A stretch of DNA of 64,000 nt from Ectocarpus siliculosus. Lineage: Eukaryota; Sar; Phaeophyceae; Ectocarpales; Ectocarpaceae. The translations under genes were made by a program, and so were the position numbers. Shown in pieces: positions 37,701 to 49,000 of this stretch. The stretch lies in contig FN649742.1 in assembly GCA_000310025.1 (NCBI GenBank), positions 937,692 through 1,001,691 on the forward strand, written 5' to 3'. Each line of letters starts with the position of its first letter. Position 1 is the stretch's first letter. A model generated the notes under the pieces. It made no database searches and was not told the origin of the DNA. It was given only the letters and a program-made list of their open reading frames with translations.

Positions 37701-40700
37701 GTCATAAACATCACGCAACAAGGCGAATTGGTCGATTTAAGATAGAGAAACAGAGAAACATGGTATGAAGTGGGGAATAGGAAACTAACAATGGCGCCAT
37801 ACTGTAGTGCTGGTGACACCGCAACGAACTGGGAATGGTGAGAAATCTAGCAAACAGCAACTAACTGCAAAATGGGTCTGTTGCGATTATGTTATGGGCC
37901 AAGCTTTTCGTGCCCACATTGTACGGAGCTCCCACTGGGTAGGAAGGTCCCCGACGCGTATTCGCGGAAAAGGGGGTTGATTCGAGGCAACGCGCTCAAC
38001 AGAGCACAGACACTCGCCCCATCGTATTGTAAAAGCGAATCTCAATTCACTCTCGGTTGTTTGGTGCTCTTCTCCTCTTGTTGTACGTGTGTGTGATTTG
38101 GTCCCATCGATTCTGGGCGCCAGTCTACACTATTCGGTGGTATATGTTTCACGCACCAGCCAGGGTCACACAGGGAGGAGGGTAAGCACTGGCGATTTTC
38201 AAGCATGGCAAAATACTTACACAAGTACGGGACAAGAAGAGAAGGCTTTCGCTATCAACAACGTACGAGCAACCGAAACGAACATCGTGATACGGCACGT
38301 GTTTCGTCGGATGGGGCGTGAGTATTCTCTCTTGTCGCACCTTGGCCTCCCATTTCTTCTTGATGGCCGCCAACTGAGCGTTGGTGTGCGTGTGGACGAG
38401 GTCGATCAGAACGTGGTCTTTGGTGCCAAGCCCTGAGTGGAGTTCAAGACACGGACAGAACCGGCGAGAACGCGGAACACAGGCATGTGAAGAGAAAACG
38501 AATGCGCGTGTGAGAGAGGCGCGCGTGGGGGTGGAACACGGAGGCGAAGAAGCGAATACGGGTCAGAGCGTGCGTGCGTGCGTGCGTGCGTGAGAGAGCA
38601 ACGCCAACAATCGCGACTGCACAGCTTCCGCAACGACCACAAAAAACAACACGCAAGATTCGTTCGCTTCGCTTCAGTCGTGCCTGTCTGCCGCACTTAC
38701 CCTTAGTGGCGATGGTGTACGCTTCCGCTCCGAAGGCGTCCACCTCGAGGAGGGAGTACGTGATCATCTTGCCGAAGTTGCCGCTGACATCGCTCTTGAC
38801 AGCCTTGAGCAGGCTGCTCTCGTGCTGGTGGTTTCATGCGCGTTCGGATCATTGGCACACGGTTCGGGTTCAGGAAAACTTGGAAGAATGCGCTTCGTCA
38901 CCACGAGGTGGCTGCTTGCTCTCGCTCGTGTTTGGCTGTTTTCACTTGAATGGGCTCGTTGTTATATGACAGACCTTTTTACCACTAACCCCCGCTCTTG
39001 TCTCCGCTTAGGTCAAACGAGAGACAAGCACGTGCAGGCAGTAGAAAACTGGCGATGGTAAAAAAAAGACCCAGCTCCCGAACTCAAAAGGACCCCCCCC
39101 CCCCCCCCAAATCCGATGACTCCCAGAAAAAACGCCCAACTTGAAAAAAGGAACGAAACAACACGCAAAGCCAAAATATCGATTCCCATGTCAATCCCCT
39201 TGCCGTCTCGTGGTAGAGCAAGTCCACGGCGTCGATCTGCTTCTTGGTGCGGTTGCACAGCGTGTTGATGAGGTTGCCTTCTTTGGTGCCGATGCCCTTG
39301 ATTGACCGATGAACGACGTCTACATCTCTCTCGGCCACGAATCCCTGTTGCATCGCGACAAAGACGAGTGGCGGCAGTAGTAGTGATTAGACTAGGTGCT
39401 GGTGCATGTGGCCGAAACGGCAGATTTTCAGTCTGGGTCACCAGGGCAATCGATGAACCCATCTACTCTATTCAGTAGTATTACTGTAGATTACTGCTGT
39501 AGATAAGAGGCTGAGAGATGACACCCCCCATAGACCGACCTTAAAAGCTCGATTGCTCCACAACCACGGTGTGTGTGGAAAGAGCTCGATACTTGAAGTT
39601 CTACGGAAATCCCTCGACTAGATGTTTCGAAAACCATCGTTTTTGGTGTTGGCACAACCATGGTTAGGGAGCAATCGAGCTTTGAAATTCGGTGTAGAGG
39701 GGGTGCCATCTCTCCGCCTCTTACGGTACTTCATCCCTTTGGAGTCTCGACACACTCTTCGTTGTCCACGAGAATATTTTCTTGGACGCTCTTCCACTAA
39801 ATACATGTAGCACATTGTGGCCTAGAAGACGAAGATATGTTTTGCTGTTTCAAAAAAAATATGCTTGGCATCTCAGATAGTGAGTATTCAGCGAATTGGC
39901 CGAACTCAGCCCATCGGTCAGGAACAGAACACCGGCCGTAAATTGTACCGAAACAAGGAAGCACCCGTCTCCAATCTCCGATGACTGATGGGGAATGGTT
40001 GTGGTCTGAGGAACCAACAACCGTATTGGAGACAAGCACCATGCGGCTATTCTCTCAGAGGTGAGGTTGATAACCGACGAGGAAAACCAAGAACGCAGAC
40101 ACCATCCATGCGGTGGAACTAGAGCAGTAGTACCTACGCAACAGCAGTTTTGCTTTCACCCTCTCACACGGCACAGCATTACTGCTGTGCTATGATACAT
40201 AAGTTGTCAGTGCTTACTGCTGGGGCGTGCACGCAACTTTTTGTTAATGGTCTCCACCCATCTTCCCGGTTCTGTTGGGGAAAAAAAAACACCACCTGAC
40301 GTCGTTCGTGATGAAAAGATGGAAGAGGACTTGTCCCGTACATCCATCTTATACTAGAGCTAAAATCGATATTGTATTGTACAAAGGCAGTGGATCGTCC
40401 CGCCAACGCAACATGGTCGACATGTCACACTACACACACCAGCTGTTGACATCACACCGGTGTTCTTCGCGGATGTGGGACGTTCGGAGCAGCTGTTTGT
40501 GATGAAATGACCCGTACACAGATGCATGCAAACTTTCTCTCTTGCTTGCCATAGACATGTACCCACGAATTTCAGTGGCGTAGAGTCATCAGTTGTGGAC
40601 ATCTATGCCCTCTACGCGCCGACGCTGGTGTGTGGTGGCTCACCGCCGGAAATGTCGAGAAATTTTACAAATCTATCTGCTGGTATTTATCTAGCAGCGG

Positions 40701-40947
40701 CGCCTGATGCGGTCTCGCCGCGGGATGTTACCGTTCCTGCTGCGGGTGTGGAACGCCCGACGCCGAGAATATTGCTCATGCGCACGATAGCACGAGAGCG
40801 CGCCTGAGTTGCAAAGCAAGGTCTCCCTGCTTGAGACTGAAGAAGCGAACGCACCTTGAGGCAACTGATCTCCTCCTGGACTACCGCGATGATCTCGCCA
40901 ACGTTGTTGGCAGTGTCGATGTGCTCGGGGGTGTATTCGGTCGTCAT
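31275..40947 (-). CDS. Annexin with eight repeats and an acidic/proline-rich C-terminal tail
   Basis: Annexins bind acidic phospholipid membranes in a calcium-dependent way. Fourteen exons, 5' to 3': 40855-40947, 39204-39344, 38701-38824, 38341-38432, 37286-37387, 36835-36960, 35324-35440, 34811-34996, 34311-34463, 33960-34138, 32670-33401, 32052-32439, 31692-31777, 31275-31400; about 880 residues. Eight annexin repeats are seen through their type II calcium loops, in order: GIGT, GLGT, LIGT, GVGT, then GLGT, GLGT, RLGT, GISS. Repeats 1-4 and 5-8 form two cores, with a short linker exon (34311-34463) between, as in vertebrate annexin A6. Repeats 6-8 sit in one 732-bp exon, whereas repeats 1-4 are split over seven. 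The tail has Pro/Gly/Tyr-rich sequence, a run of Asp and a basic C-terminus. The second exon needs a GC donor, and the tail exon shows two one-base frame offsets in C tracts. The family call is secure. Confidence 0.9.
34515..34605. repeat. GA-rich simple sequence in an annexin intron
   Basis: Imperfect GA/GAAA-rich tract on the plus strand (CT-rich on the coding strand) inside the annexin intron between exons 34811-34996 and 34311-34463. It lies just upstream of the latter's acceptor in gene orientation and could act as an extended polypyrimidine tract. No gene content. Confidence 0.8.
35683..36739. mobile_element. piggyBac-like non-autonomous DNA transposon (MITE-like)
   Basis: A 1,057-bp element lies in the annexin intron between exons 36835-36960 and 35324-35440. 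It is bounded on both sides by TTAA (35679-35682 and 36740-36743), the target-site duplication of the piggyBac superfamily. Its ends are inverted repeats starting with CCC, as is usual for that family: left CCCCTTTGGGTCTA, right (reverse complement) CCCTTTTGGGTCTA, 13 of 14 bases alike. No transposase frame is present, so it would need enzyme from elsewhere. A word shared with the right end recurs inside at 36004-36016. The near-perfect TTAA and ends suggest no great age. Superfamily assignment rests on ends and target site only. Confidence 0.72.
36146..36446 (+). repeat. Internal direct repeat of the piggyBac-like element
   Basis: Two similar segments of about 45-50 bp begin near 36148 and 36400, each carrying a TTCGGGCGAGGG core followed by a TATG-rich stretch. 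They lie about 250 bp apart inside the transposon-like element and are probably part of its original structure. Confidence 0.55.
38568..38592. repeat. (GCGT)n microsatellite
   Basis: About six GCGT units in the annexin intron between exons 38701-38824 and 38341-38432. No coding meaning. Confidence 0.9.
39093..39108. repeat. Homopolymer C tract
   Basis: Sixteen consecutive C in the annexin intron that follows the second exon. Similar C/G tracts recur through the window (about 547-574, 34172-34186, 46894-46915, 57100-57115, 57299-57308, 62226-62240). Length calls of such tracts are error-prone, which matters for the C tracts inside the annexin tail exon. Confidence 0.9.
39544..39683. repeat. 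Inverted repeat (27-bp arms), possible small MITE or hairpin
   Basis: Left arm 39544-39570 and right arm 39657-39683 are reverse complements at about 24-25 of 27 positions. Both share the 16-bp word AAAGCTCGATTGCTCC (right arm read in reverse), with an 86-bp loop between. The structure lies in the first intron of the annexin gene. No clear target duplication was found, so it may be a short terminal-inverted-repeat element or a chance stem. Confidence 0.6.
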
Positions 40948-42872
40948 GATTTGTCCGCCTTTTCGTATCTTTCTGACGAGTGTGCCGAGAGGGTTCAGCG
41001 AGCAGACGAAAGTAAGGTGTGAGTTTGTGGAACAGCAGCAGGTAGTAGAACCGGGCAGGGTAAGTACCAGCTGTGGGCATGCGCCTGTCTCCGTGCACCG
41101 GAGAACTTCTCGGCAGTAGCGGTATGCAGTGTCGACGTGTCGACTGCCCACGCTACATTGCTGTTTCATATGCATATGTACGGGTATTCCTCTTGGAACC
41201 CTTTGCAACTTTCAACGTGCATATTGTACGACGGACAGGTCTTCACCCTCCTTCTCTAACCTTCTACTTCTACCTCTACATCCTGCCAACTTATCATCAC
41301 CAGATAGGCCTGTGCTCGAAGGCTTTGCTGCGAGGTTCAGTGGGAGCGCCAGCTCTACACATGCAACGCGCTCGCTCTATGCGTTGCCGTGAACGGATGT
41401 ACTGACAACAGAAAAAACGCGGTGAAAAATGGAGGGTCTTTGCGCAGCTGTGAATGCACAGCTAGTGCACAGCTTCATGGCTGGGGTACACATCAAAGCC
41501 AAGCAGCTCGCTCTCACCTGACGATCTTAGTATTTCAAGTGCAGGTTATAGCGTAGGTCAGCGTGGGGTCGCTCGTTGTTCAGTGCAGTGCAGCTCTGCT
41601 GTGAGATGTGAGATATAATGAAGGTGTGGATGGTGCCTGGTCGCGCGCGCGAAACTACTGTTCCTGTTCGTGTGCAAAAATCACAGGTGCCTGTTGGGAG
41701 TTGGGAATGGCTCGCGAACGCACGATACACCAAGGAAACTTCTTGGCAAAAAATACATCAAACGAAAGACTCCCCGCTCGAGAAGAATTAACAATTAACC
41801 CCGTCGGTTCGTAGGTTCGCAGGGGGAAATGTGTCGCAGGGTTAAGGAATAATAAAGGGGGAAATGTGTCGCAGGGTGCACCAGTGAGGGTTGAGGGACA
41901 CGTGATTTTTCTTGGAGAACAACATGCGTCTAGAATACGAGTTGCCGGCCGAGCCCTTGACAGCAGTATGGTGGTAACAGAGAGTTCCTGGGAGAGTTCT
42001 TTCGCATGAAAAAAAACGTCCACGCGCGTACAGCAGTACGCGATGTGTCGTGATTTGGGGGGCGTTCTTCTTGCCGATTGGCCAATCCGTGTGTGTGTTC
42101 GTGTTCGTCCAATACATCTATTCTGGCGTCAGTCTACAGGCCTCTCTGCTGCTTGAATGCACAATCCACATGAATTTTGACTATTTTTTAATGTTGATTG
42201 AGTCCAAATGAATTCAAACACTGCCTGTGCACCGGTCATCATGGCAGCAAAACGTCGCTCACGACAGAGCCCACACACACCTCCGTTCAGTTAATCAAAA
42301 TGGGCGTGACGAGGGCTGAGGGCTGCTCTCACCCTCGTGCATCTCGGGGGCTGTCTACGTAGTTGTACTGCTTCGTCCCGCCAAGTAGGGAATCCTCAAT
42401 ACACCATCCCCCGGGCTGAATACCCCGGATGAACGAGTAGGTACCTGATTCCCTCCCAACATGCAAGAAGCTTGGAAGCAACAAACGAATACGTACAGAA
42501 CGAACAGGACACAAGAGAAGGACACATCAAACAATCTGAACAACAATACCGAACTACAATAAGAGAGGGGGCACAAACGATACTCATTCGTAGCTCACGC
42601 CCCAAAGCCTTTTTACTACTGCTGTGCTCGTGCAAGTCCACCAAGATCTAGACACTGAAACCACGCCCACGAAAGCAACAAGTTCTTTTCATTCCACATC
42701 ACCTACAACCTCCCCAAGAGAGAGGGAGAGAGATAGAGGCGGGCAATACGAGGATACCTGCACTACACACGAATGAATTTGCTCCTCCCGAACGAGGTAT
42801 GAACAAAACACAAAACACTGTACTAGCCCACCGGCCTGGGCGCACCAGCCGTGGAGGTGGGGTGAAAGGAGC
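40948..42872. other. Intergenic region between annexin and beta-hydroxylase genes
   Basis: About 1.9 kb between the annexin start codon and the stop codon of the next minus-strand gene. It should contain the annexin promoter and the hydroxylase 3' UTR. It includes a short direct duplication at 41820-41877. No convincing reading frame or RNA gene is seen. Confidence 0.5.
41820..41877 (+). repeat. Short tandem duplication
   Basis: The 18-bp word GGGGAAATGTGTCGCAGG occurs at about 41823 and again at about 41859, separated by an A/T-rich spacer with AATAATAAA. It lies in the intergenic stretch upstream of the annexin gene. Confidence 0.7.
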
Positions 42873-45397
42873 TTATCGGAAGGCATCAATGAAGGCGTCG
42901 AGCTCGGGTGTGTGTTCCCCGTCCGCTGTTCCAAGAGGTACCCCTGGCGGTCGCAGGATGTCGACGATCAAAACTAGCCTCTCCTCCGACGATTCGTTGA
43001 ACGCCTTGTGCAGCTTGCTGTCGTCGAAAACGATAATCTCGCCTTCAACATGATGCCGTACCTGATGTCGAGAACAGCAGAGCGATTGAGCAGGACACAG
43101 GTTTGATGCAAGCAAAGCCTGGGTCAGTGAAACCTCGTCCTTGGATCTGTCGATTCGTCTCGTGGGATGGAATCGACTGCATGGGAGTCAGTCCTTGTGT
43201 CACTCGTTTACATTGAAATCACCATGGACTACTCTTAACCGCCACAAACACCGTCGTGACTAATGCGAGGCGTGCGGCACAGGGTGAGTGTCAACTGAAA
43301 CCCCCGCGAGCGCTTGCCGTGATGCGCAAAGTGGCTACAGATCATATGATATGGCATACTGACGACGCGGTCCTGCCGCCACTTGCTGGCGAGATCGTGT
43401 ACGAGTATATCCAGCCTGTTGCCGCCGCTATGCAAGTGATACCTTCAATGGCGTTTGTTTGCTGCAAGCATTTCGCCTACTCCCTATTACTGTGTCAAAG
43501 ATGCCTGCATTGAACTACCGTACGTCACACAGTTGTCCCACGGCAACACCTAGACTAAATAGCAAGACCACACACACACAAGAATAGCTTTGCTAACGTG
43601 TGCGGTCAAGACTGGGCCTATCATGGTCATACAGAAGACCAAGCATACGAGATAAGCCTACCCTTCTTCCTTGGTCTATCCACGATGTGGATGTTGTAGA
43701 ATGCACACGGTTTGCAAGAGGGAAATGAGGCTGTTTGTGTTCGACGACCAAGAGCTGGGAGTACAACAGGTTGTCGAGTTTCAAGTGGTCATCGTGCATC
43801 CGGAAAGTCTTTCAGATTCCTACATAGCTCCCATTTGCTGGGAAACGAAGGCAAAGACCGGCAAGTCGCTACACGATCAAATAGCAGTCAAAGACAAACA
43901 TCAAATCGAACACAAACGAACCAAACACGCGTGCGCACTCCGTGAACTCGGGGGGTTGTTGATCACTACCCACATCACAAGACGTCGTCGATTCCTATCT
44001 ATATGTAGCACGCAACACACGCATGGGGCACAAATGCGTGCACAAAAATATCGCAAAGGCACCGCAGCCTTCAGGCACACAACACGCACGCACCTCTTCG
44101 TTCACCCACAGTCCGCACGGCCCATCCGAGGGTACCTTGAGCGGCAGATGGCACCGCAGGACGTGGTTCGCGAGGTCCGCCCACCCCCGGTGCCCCGAGA
44201 TCCGGGAACCTCCCCCGAGCCGAGAAAACAGCGCCGTTCGGATGTTGGGCAGGCGACGTAAGATGGCAGCCGTCGCAGGGCATCGACCGCAGGTGCTGTC
44301 TATCCATGTTCGCCGGGCCTCGTCGTACGCGGGGAACGTGTGTACGAACGGGAAGACCTTCAGTTGGCGGGGGGTGGGGCAACGTCCGGGTCGTGGGATG
44401 CCAAGGACAGCGGCAAGGGAGGGATGCGGGAACGTTGGGGGAATGGGCAGTGGGAACAGCAGTAGTGTGGCGAGCAGTCCATGCAAGTTTTGCGGGCAAA
44501 GCTGTATCGAGCAACTCCACCGGTGCTCATTCGTTTGACAATCACAGAAATCAGTCGCCGCGACAGCAGCAGCATTGGTCACAGCAGTGCGCCGTATTCG
44601 GAGTGGGCACACCAATTGGCTGCGGTCGGTTTGGACGGCAATGGTCAAACCCCGCCTTGACCGTGTCCGGAGACGCAACGCTATGCTCCTCATCCCTCAA
44701 CACCGATGACTTTGCGTGCTACCAGCTCTTTGCAATTGGCGAGGGATAATGGCGCGGTCTGAGACACAAGGCTTGTGAGTATGGCCCTCCAACAAACAGA
44801 ATCATGAGAAAACGTGGTGGGCAGCCGCATCATCCTCATAGCGTAGTTTCAGTGGACGTGACATCGTGCAGATTGACGTGCCGCAGTCAAACACGAAAGT
44901 GCTGGACCACCCCACACCGGAGTGGCAACAAACCGCCGACCGTAGTTGCAGCTCTACGAATAGAGCGGACGCGATAAGCTGAAGCAACGTCTTCGCCTTC
45001 ATGAGAGTGCGTACAACAGATGCCAATCATAGGTCGCGCGACCGAGAACTGGCAGACTAAACCCAAACGTACCCTTTTGCATCCCATGCGTCCAAATCGC
45101 ACCTTCCAATCTTGCCCCCCGCCCTCGTTGTAGTGCTTCTCGGGCCAGGACTTCCACGCTGCCACCTGTGTGCACTCCGCCGCTATCTCCGACAACCCAT
45201 GTACCAAAACCTTCAGCTCTGGAAACAGGTCTTGCCAGTCGTAATAATTTGGCGTGTCGTCCTGGGGTACCTCCCCCGCCGCTGCTATCGGCACCAGTTC
45301 TTCCGAGAGGTTGAGCGCTTGCCCAGATCCCGAAGTCCTCGCCACAAAACCCCCCTCCTGCGCCGTCTGGGCCTCGTCTATCTGCCGGTCTCCGACC

Positions 45398-45428
<31 letters not shown>

Positions 45429-45912
45429 AGGCCTCTATGTCTTGGTTCGGAACAACGCGCCCACCGAGACTGCTGTTCAGAGGCGGCGGCGGCGGCGGCG
45501 TAGGCCGTGGCGGCACCGCCCCAACCGGCTGTGAGGGATTCTCGAGGACGGCCTTGGGTGCTACATCTTCCACGCCCCCCATCGCAGCGGGATCACACAC
45601 GGCGAGATTGACCTTTTGAGATGATGTTGTATGTAGAGACAAGCTGGAGATGGAGGGCAGGAGCTGCTGTAGCGTCCCTGCTGTGAAACCTGTAGCCGCA
45701 ACTAATTTGCAGCCGGTGTCACACCAGTCGTAGCACTGGCAGAGCTGAGGTAGCAGCAGTAGGAGAAGCACAGCCAATGCGAATGGCAAAGCGAGATAGA
45801 GAGAGAGAGAGAGGTCAAGCACTAGCAGGGAAAGCCCCCAGCCAGACCAGCGCGTTGGTTGTGGCATCATCACGCCGGCGCGCCAGCGGCCGGCCGTATC
45901 ATACGGGGCCAT
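42873..45912 (-). CDS. Aspartyl/asparaginyl beta-hydroxylase family protein with N-terminal membrane anchor
   Basis: Fe(II)/2-oxoglutarate-dependent oxygenase family that hydroxylates Asp/Asn side chains. Three exons, 45103-45912, 44094-44357 and 42873-43061, all phase 0, give 420 residues. Residues about 20-55 are strongly hydrophobic (LLVLDLSLSLYLALPFALAV and onward) and look like a signal anchor or signal peptide. A variable region has Pro, Ala and Ser runs from trinucleotide repeats. The catalytic domain occupies about residues 271-420: a CPATAAIL segment, FSRLGGGSRISGHRGWADLA with the first iron His, RCHLPLKVPSDGPCGLWVN, then IIVFDDSKLHKAFNESS with the second His, and the Arg of ERLVLIVDILRP that binds 2-oxoglutarate. 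All expected ligands are present, so it should be active. Lumenal or secretory location is inferred from the anchor. Its start codon lies 113 bp from that of the divergent NUMOD3 gene. Confidence 0.88.
45400..45428. repeat. Coding trinucleotide repeat (poly-Ala)
   Basis: A CTG run on the plus strand reads as Ala codons (about nine Ala) in the first exon of the beta-hydroxylase gene. A second GGC run at about 45485-45499 gives Pro. Both are in the variable linker between anchor and catalytic domain, so length changes there would probably be tolerated. Confidence 0.8.
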
Positions 45913-46025
45913 GCACAAATGCCCAGAAAAAATTATCCCGCGTCACCCCCATCGCATGATGCTTGCTTTCGGACCGCACACACCACTGCACCTCTGTCTT
46001 GCTCTATCGTACACGGCAGACTACC
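45913..46025. promoter_or_regulatory. Very short bidirectional promoter region
   Basis: Only 113 bp separates the inferred ATG of the beta-hydroxylase gene (minus) from that of the NUMOD3-repeat gene (plus). If both starts are right, both transcripts start within or very near this stretch and share promoter elements. No standard core element is obvious by eye. An upstream start for either gene would shrink the gap further. Confidence 0.5.
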
Positions 46026-49000
46026 ATGCGACGGCCTAGGCCTACTGCCGCGAATGAACCTGACTACCTCGTTCGGTCTCTTGCTTGCGCGACCCGGCTG
46101 AATCGCTCGTGGACACTGGCGGTGCTGCTGACTGCAGCTCTGTTGGTGGTCAGTCCAGACGCCGCATCATCTGCCGAAACGCACGCACGACGTGGGAAAG
46201 GTCAGGGTGTTGGCCTCGCTGCGTTCACTGCCCCTCTATCCTCCCCAGCCGTGTGGGCCTCCTTGCGAAGAGAGAATGAACAGCTTCATCGAGTGTGCGG
46301 CTCCACAGGTCGTGGTCCTGGCGGCGCGGCACATCGTCGCTTTGCAACAACATCAACAGCAGGCACGCTAGCGGGGCTTCAACACGACGACGACAGCAGC
46401 AGCAGTAGGCGGCAGCAGGGCGTGGCGCGGTTGTTACAGCTCCAACGTCGTCACTGCAGTAGCAGTAGCAGCAGCAGCAGCAGCAGCAGAAGGGTGTCGA
46501 CGTCTTGGCCGCTGTTTCAAGCCGCCCGTGCCGTCGGCGTCGGCGTAAACTCGACCGCGGCGGGCACAGAGGTAGCGGGAGAGGTTCCACCATTGACGAC
46601 GACAGAGATGACGAACAAGGAACAAACTCTACGGCCGTCCAAAGGCAAGGAGTCTACGAGCGTAGAGGGCAAGGAAGCCACGGTCATCATCACCGAGGCC
46701 GGGGGCAGGCCGCACACGGTGGCGAGCAAGGCCAAGATCTCGGCCGCCAACAAGGGCAAGAAGCCGTGGAACGTCGGGGTGGGGCACTCGGAAGAGACGA
46801 GGCGCAAGATTGCGGAGGGGGCGAGGAACGCGGCGAGGAAGAGGAGAGAGAAGACCGCCGAGTCTCTGGTGAGCGAACCCTGCTGCTGCTGAGGGGGGGG
46901 GGGGGGGCGGGGGGTAAAGCTCCCGTTTGTTGTTCTATGTGGCTGGCTGCGTGTATTGGTCGTGTGCTGGCTTCCTCCAGAAACAAAAGGATCGCATATA
47001 GGTCGTTGCGTGCCATGTTTTGGGACGGTGTCACTGGTACGCATATGCGTCATGTTCCCACCAGAGCGGTACTCCGTGAACCGCTCTGCTGGTGTTTGGT
47101 GGCCTTGGTATCGGGGTCGGTATCGACCACGCTGCCCTGGCCTGGCCTTGGCTTTGCGACAGGTAAATGTTTGTCGAGGCGATCAGGTTTTGGGGTGCGT
47201 ATTGCGTTTGGGCTAGGAGTTTATTCCGACCGCCTCGCGAGCGAAGCGAGCCTAGAAATCGCCCAAGTCGTACGTAGAATAACGGTGGTGTCATCATCGT
47301 GTATTGTGCGTCCAACTTGGTCGATATACTGCGCCTCTGCACGGTAAGTGTTTTTGGGGGCTGGCAAAACCAAGCGCTGGGGAATTACCTGTGATAACTT
47401 GGCCACGTTCGACAACGGTCTATCCCTGGTGTAGCGGTGCCCATGGGACGGCAGGCATTTGTCTATCCAGTGTGAGCGCGAACCATGCAACCACTGCTGG
47501 CTCGTGCACATCAGACGGCACCATGGCCTTCCCCCGTCAACAGAGCTCACAGGCATCTCACCCCGAACAAGGGGCGGAAAATAGCCCGCTAGACCCCTCT
47601 CCCCCGCATTCCCCTCTCCCTCACGGCACGTACTCTGTCGCTCTCGCTCGCTTCGGTCGCCCCGAAACAACGGTATAGGGCATGACCCTGGAGGAGTACG
47701 AGGAGATGAAGCGGCGGAAGCCCGCCGGGAAGCGGGACCCGACGGTCACCGAAGAGACGAGGAAAAAAATCAGCGCTCGGCTCAAGGCCAAGTGGCAAGA
47801 CCCAAGCTACCGGGAGCGGCGCAAGCAGTGCATGCCCAACCGCAAGGGCGTCCCGCACACGGAGGAGACCAAGGCCCGCATCTCGGCGGCGGTCAAGAAC
47901 AAGTGGAACGACCCGGTGTACCGAGAAAAGGTTAGGCGGGGAAAGGATGAGAGAGGTTGGGGGGCGCTCATTTGCTGACAGGCTCGGAATTACGGCTTTC
48001 GCGTGCTTTTCGTCTAAACGGGGTGCGCTAGCTTTCGCGAGGGACGCAGTGCGGGAGGGGGTGCAGCTCCTTCGCGCGCTGGTAGGGTTGTCTAGTTGTG
48101 TGGAGCCACAGGAGGTCTTGCTTCATGTTGGCACGCGTGTTCTGTACGCACTACGGCAGTGTTTCCTTTGCCGACGTGTAGCATTGGGTGAGCAACTCGC
48201 ACGGACGCCCCCCTGCTCTATTTGGACAAGCACCCCTGCTGTTTTTCGGGCGTGCACAGTTTTTCGCCGCTGTCTTGCTCTCTGGCTCTGTCTCGCCTGC
48301 TCTGCACTACCTCAAAAGGACGTCGCCTGGTCGCAACGCCTAACCTTAGCCGAATCTCTGCCGCCTCGGGTGTTGTCGTCTGTTGTTGTCGTGGCCAAAA
48401 ATGATGGTGGCGGCAGATTACGAACATGGAACGGACCGAAGAGACACGGGCAAAGATCGGCCGAATCATCCGTGAGCAGTGGGCCAACCCAGTGACTAGA
48501 AAGGTGAGCGATCCCTCCAGGGTAGCCCGCAAGTGTTCACCTGAAAAGTGGAGGGCGAAACACCAGGGCGGCTCCCTTGCCCTGCACCATTGACGAAAAC
48601 AACGAGTGCATCAATCGCCCCTTTTCTGGTCCCAAGCTGGCTCTGACTTGTTTTTACTCGTCCAAACGTCATGAGTCCATTTCCTGATATTCAACAGCTG
48701 TATGGTGCCGTGCCGTGCTCTGCACAAGCCTACTGCTGCGCACTTGTTTGTGGTGGCACACCTGCCCACTCCTCAACACTGCTCGTATTTTGTCTGCCCC
48801 CCCTCCCCCCCTACCCCTTTAGGAGCGCCTGAAGAACATGGCTCCCCGTACCGAGGAGCACAACCAGAAGATCGCGGCATCGGTGAGGTCCAAGTGGTTA
48901 GACCCGGAGTACAAGAAGAGGACCTCCGAGGCGATGAGGAAGGCGGCCCACGACCGCATCATCGCCAGCGGTGGGGTGCCGAAGCCGCCCAGAGTGCGGC

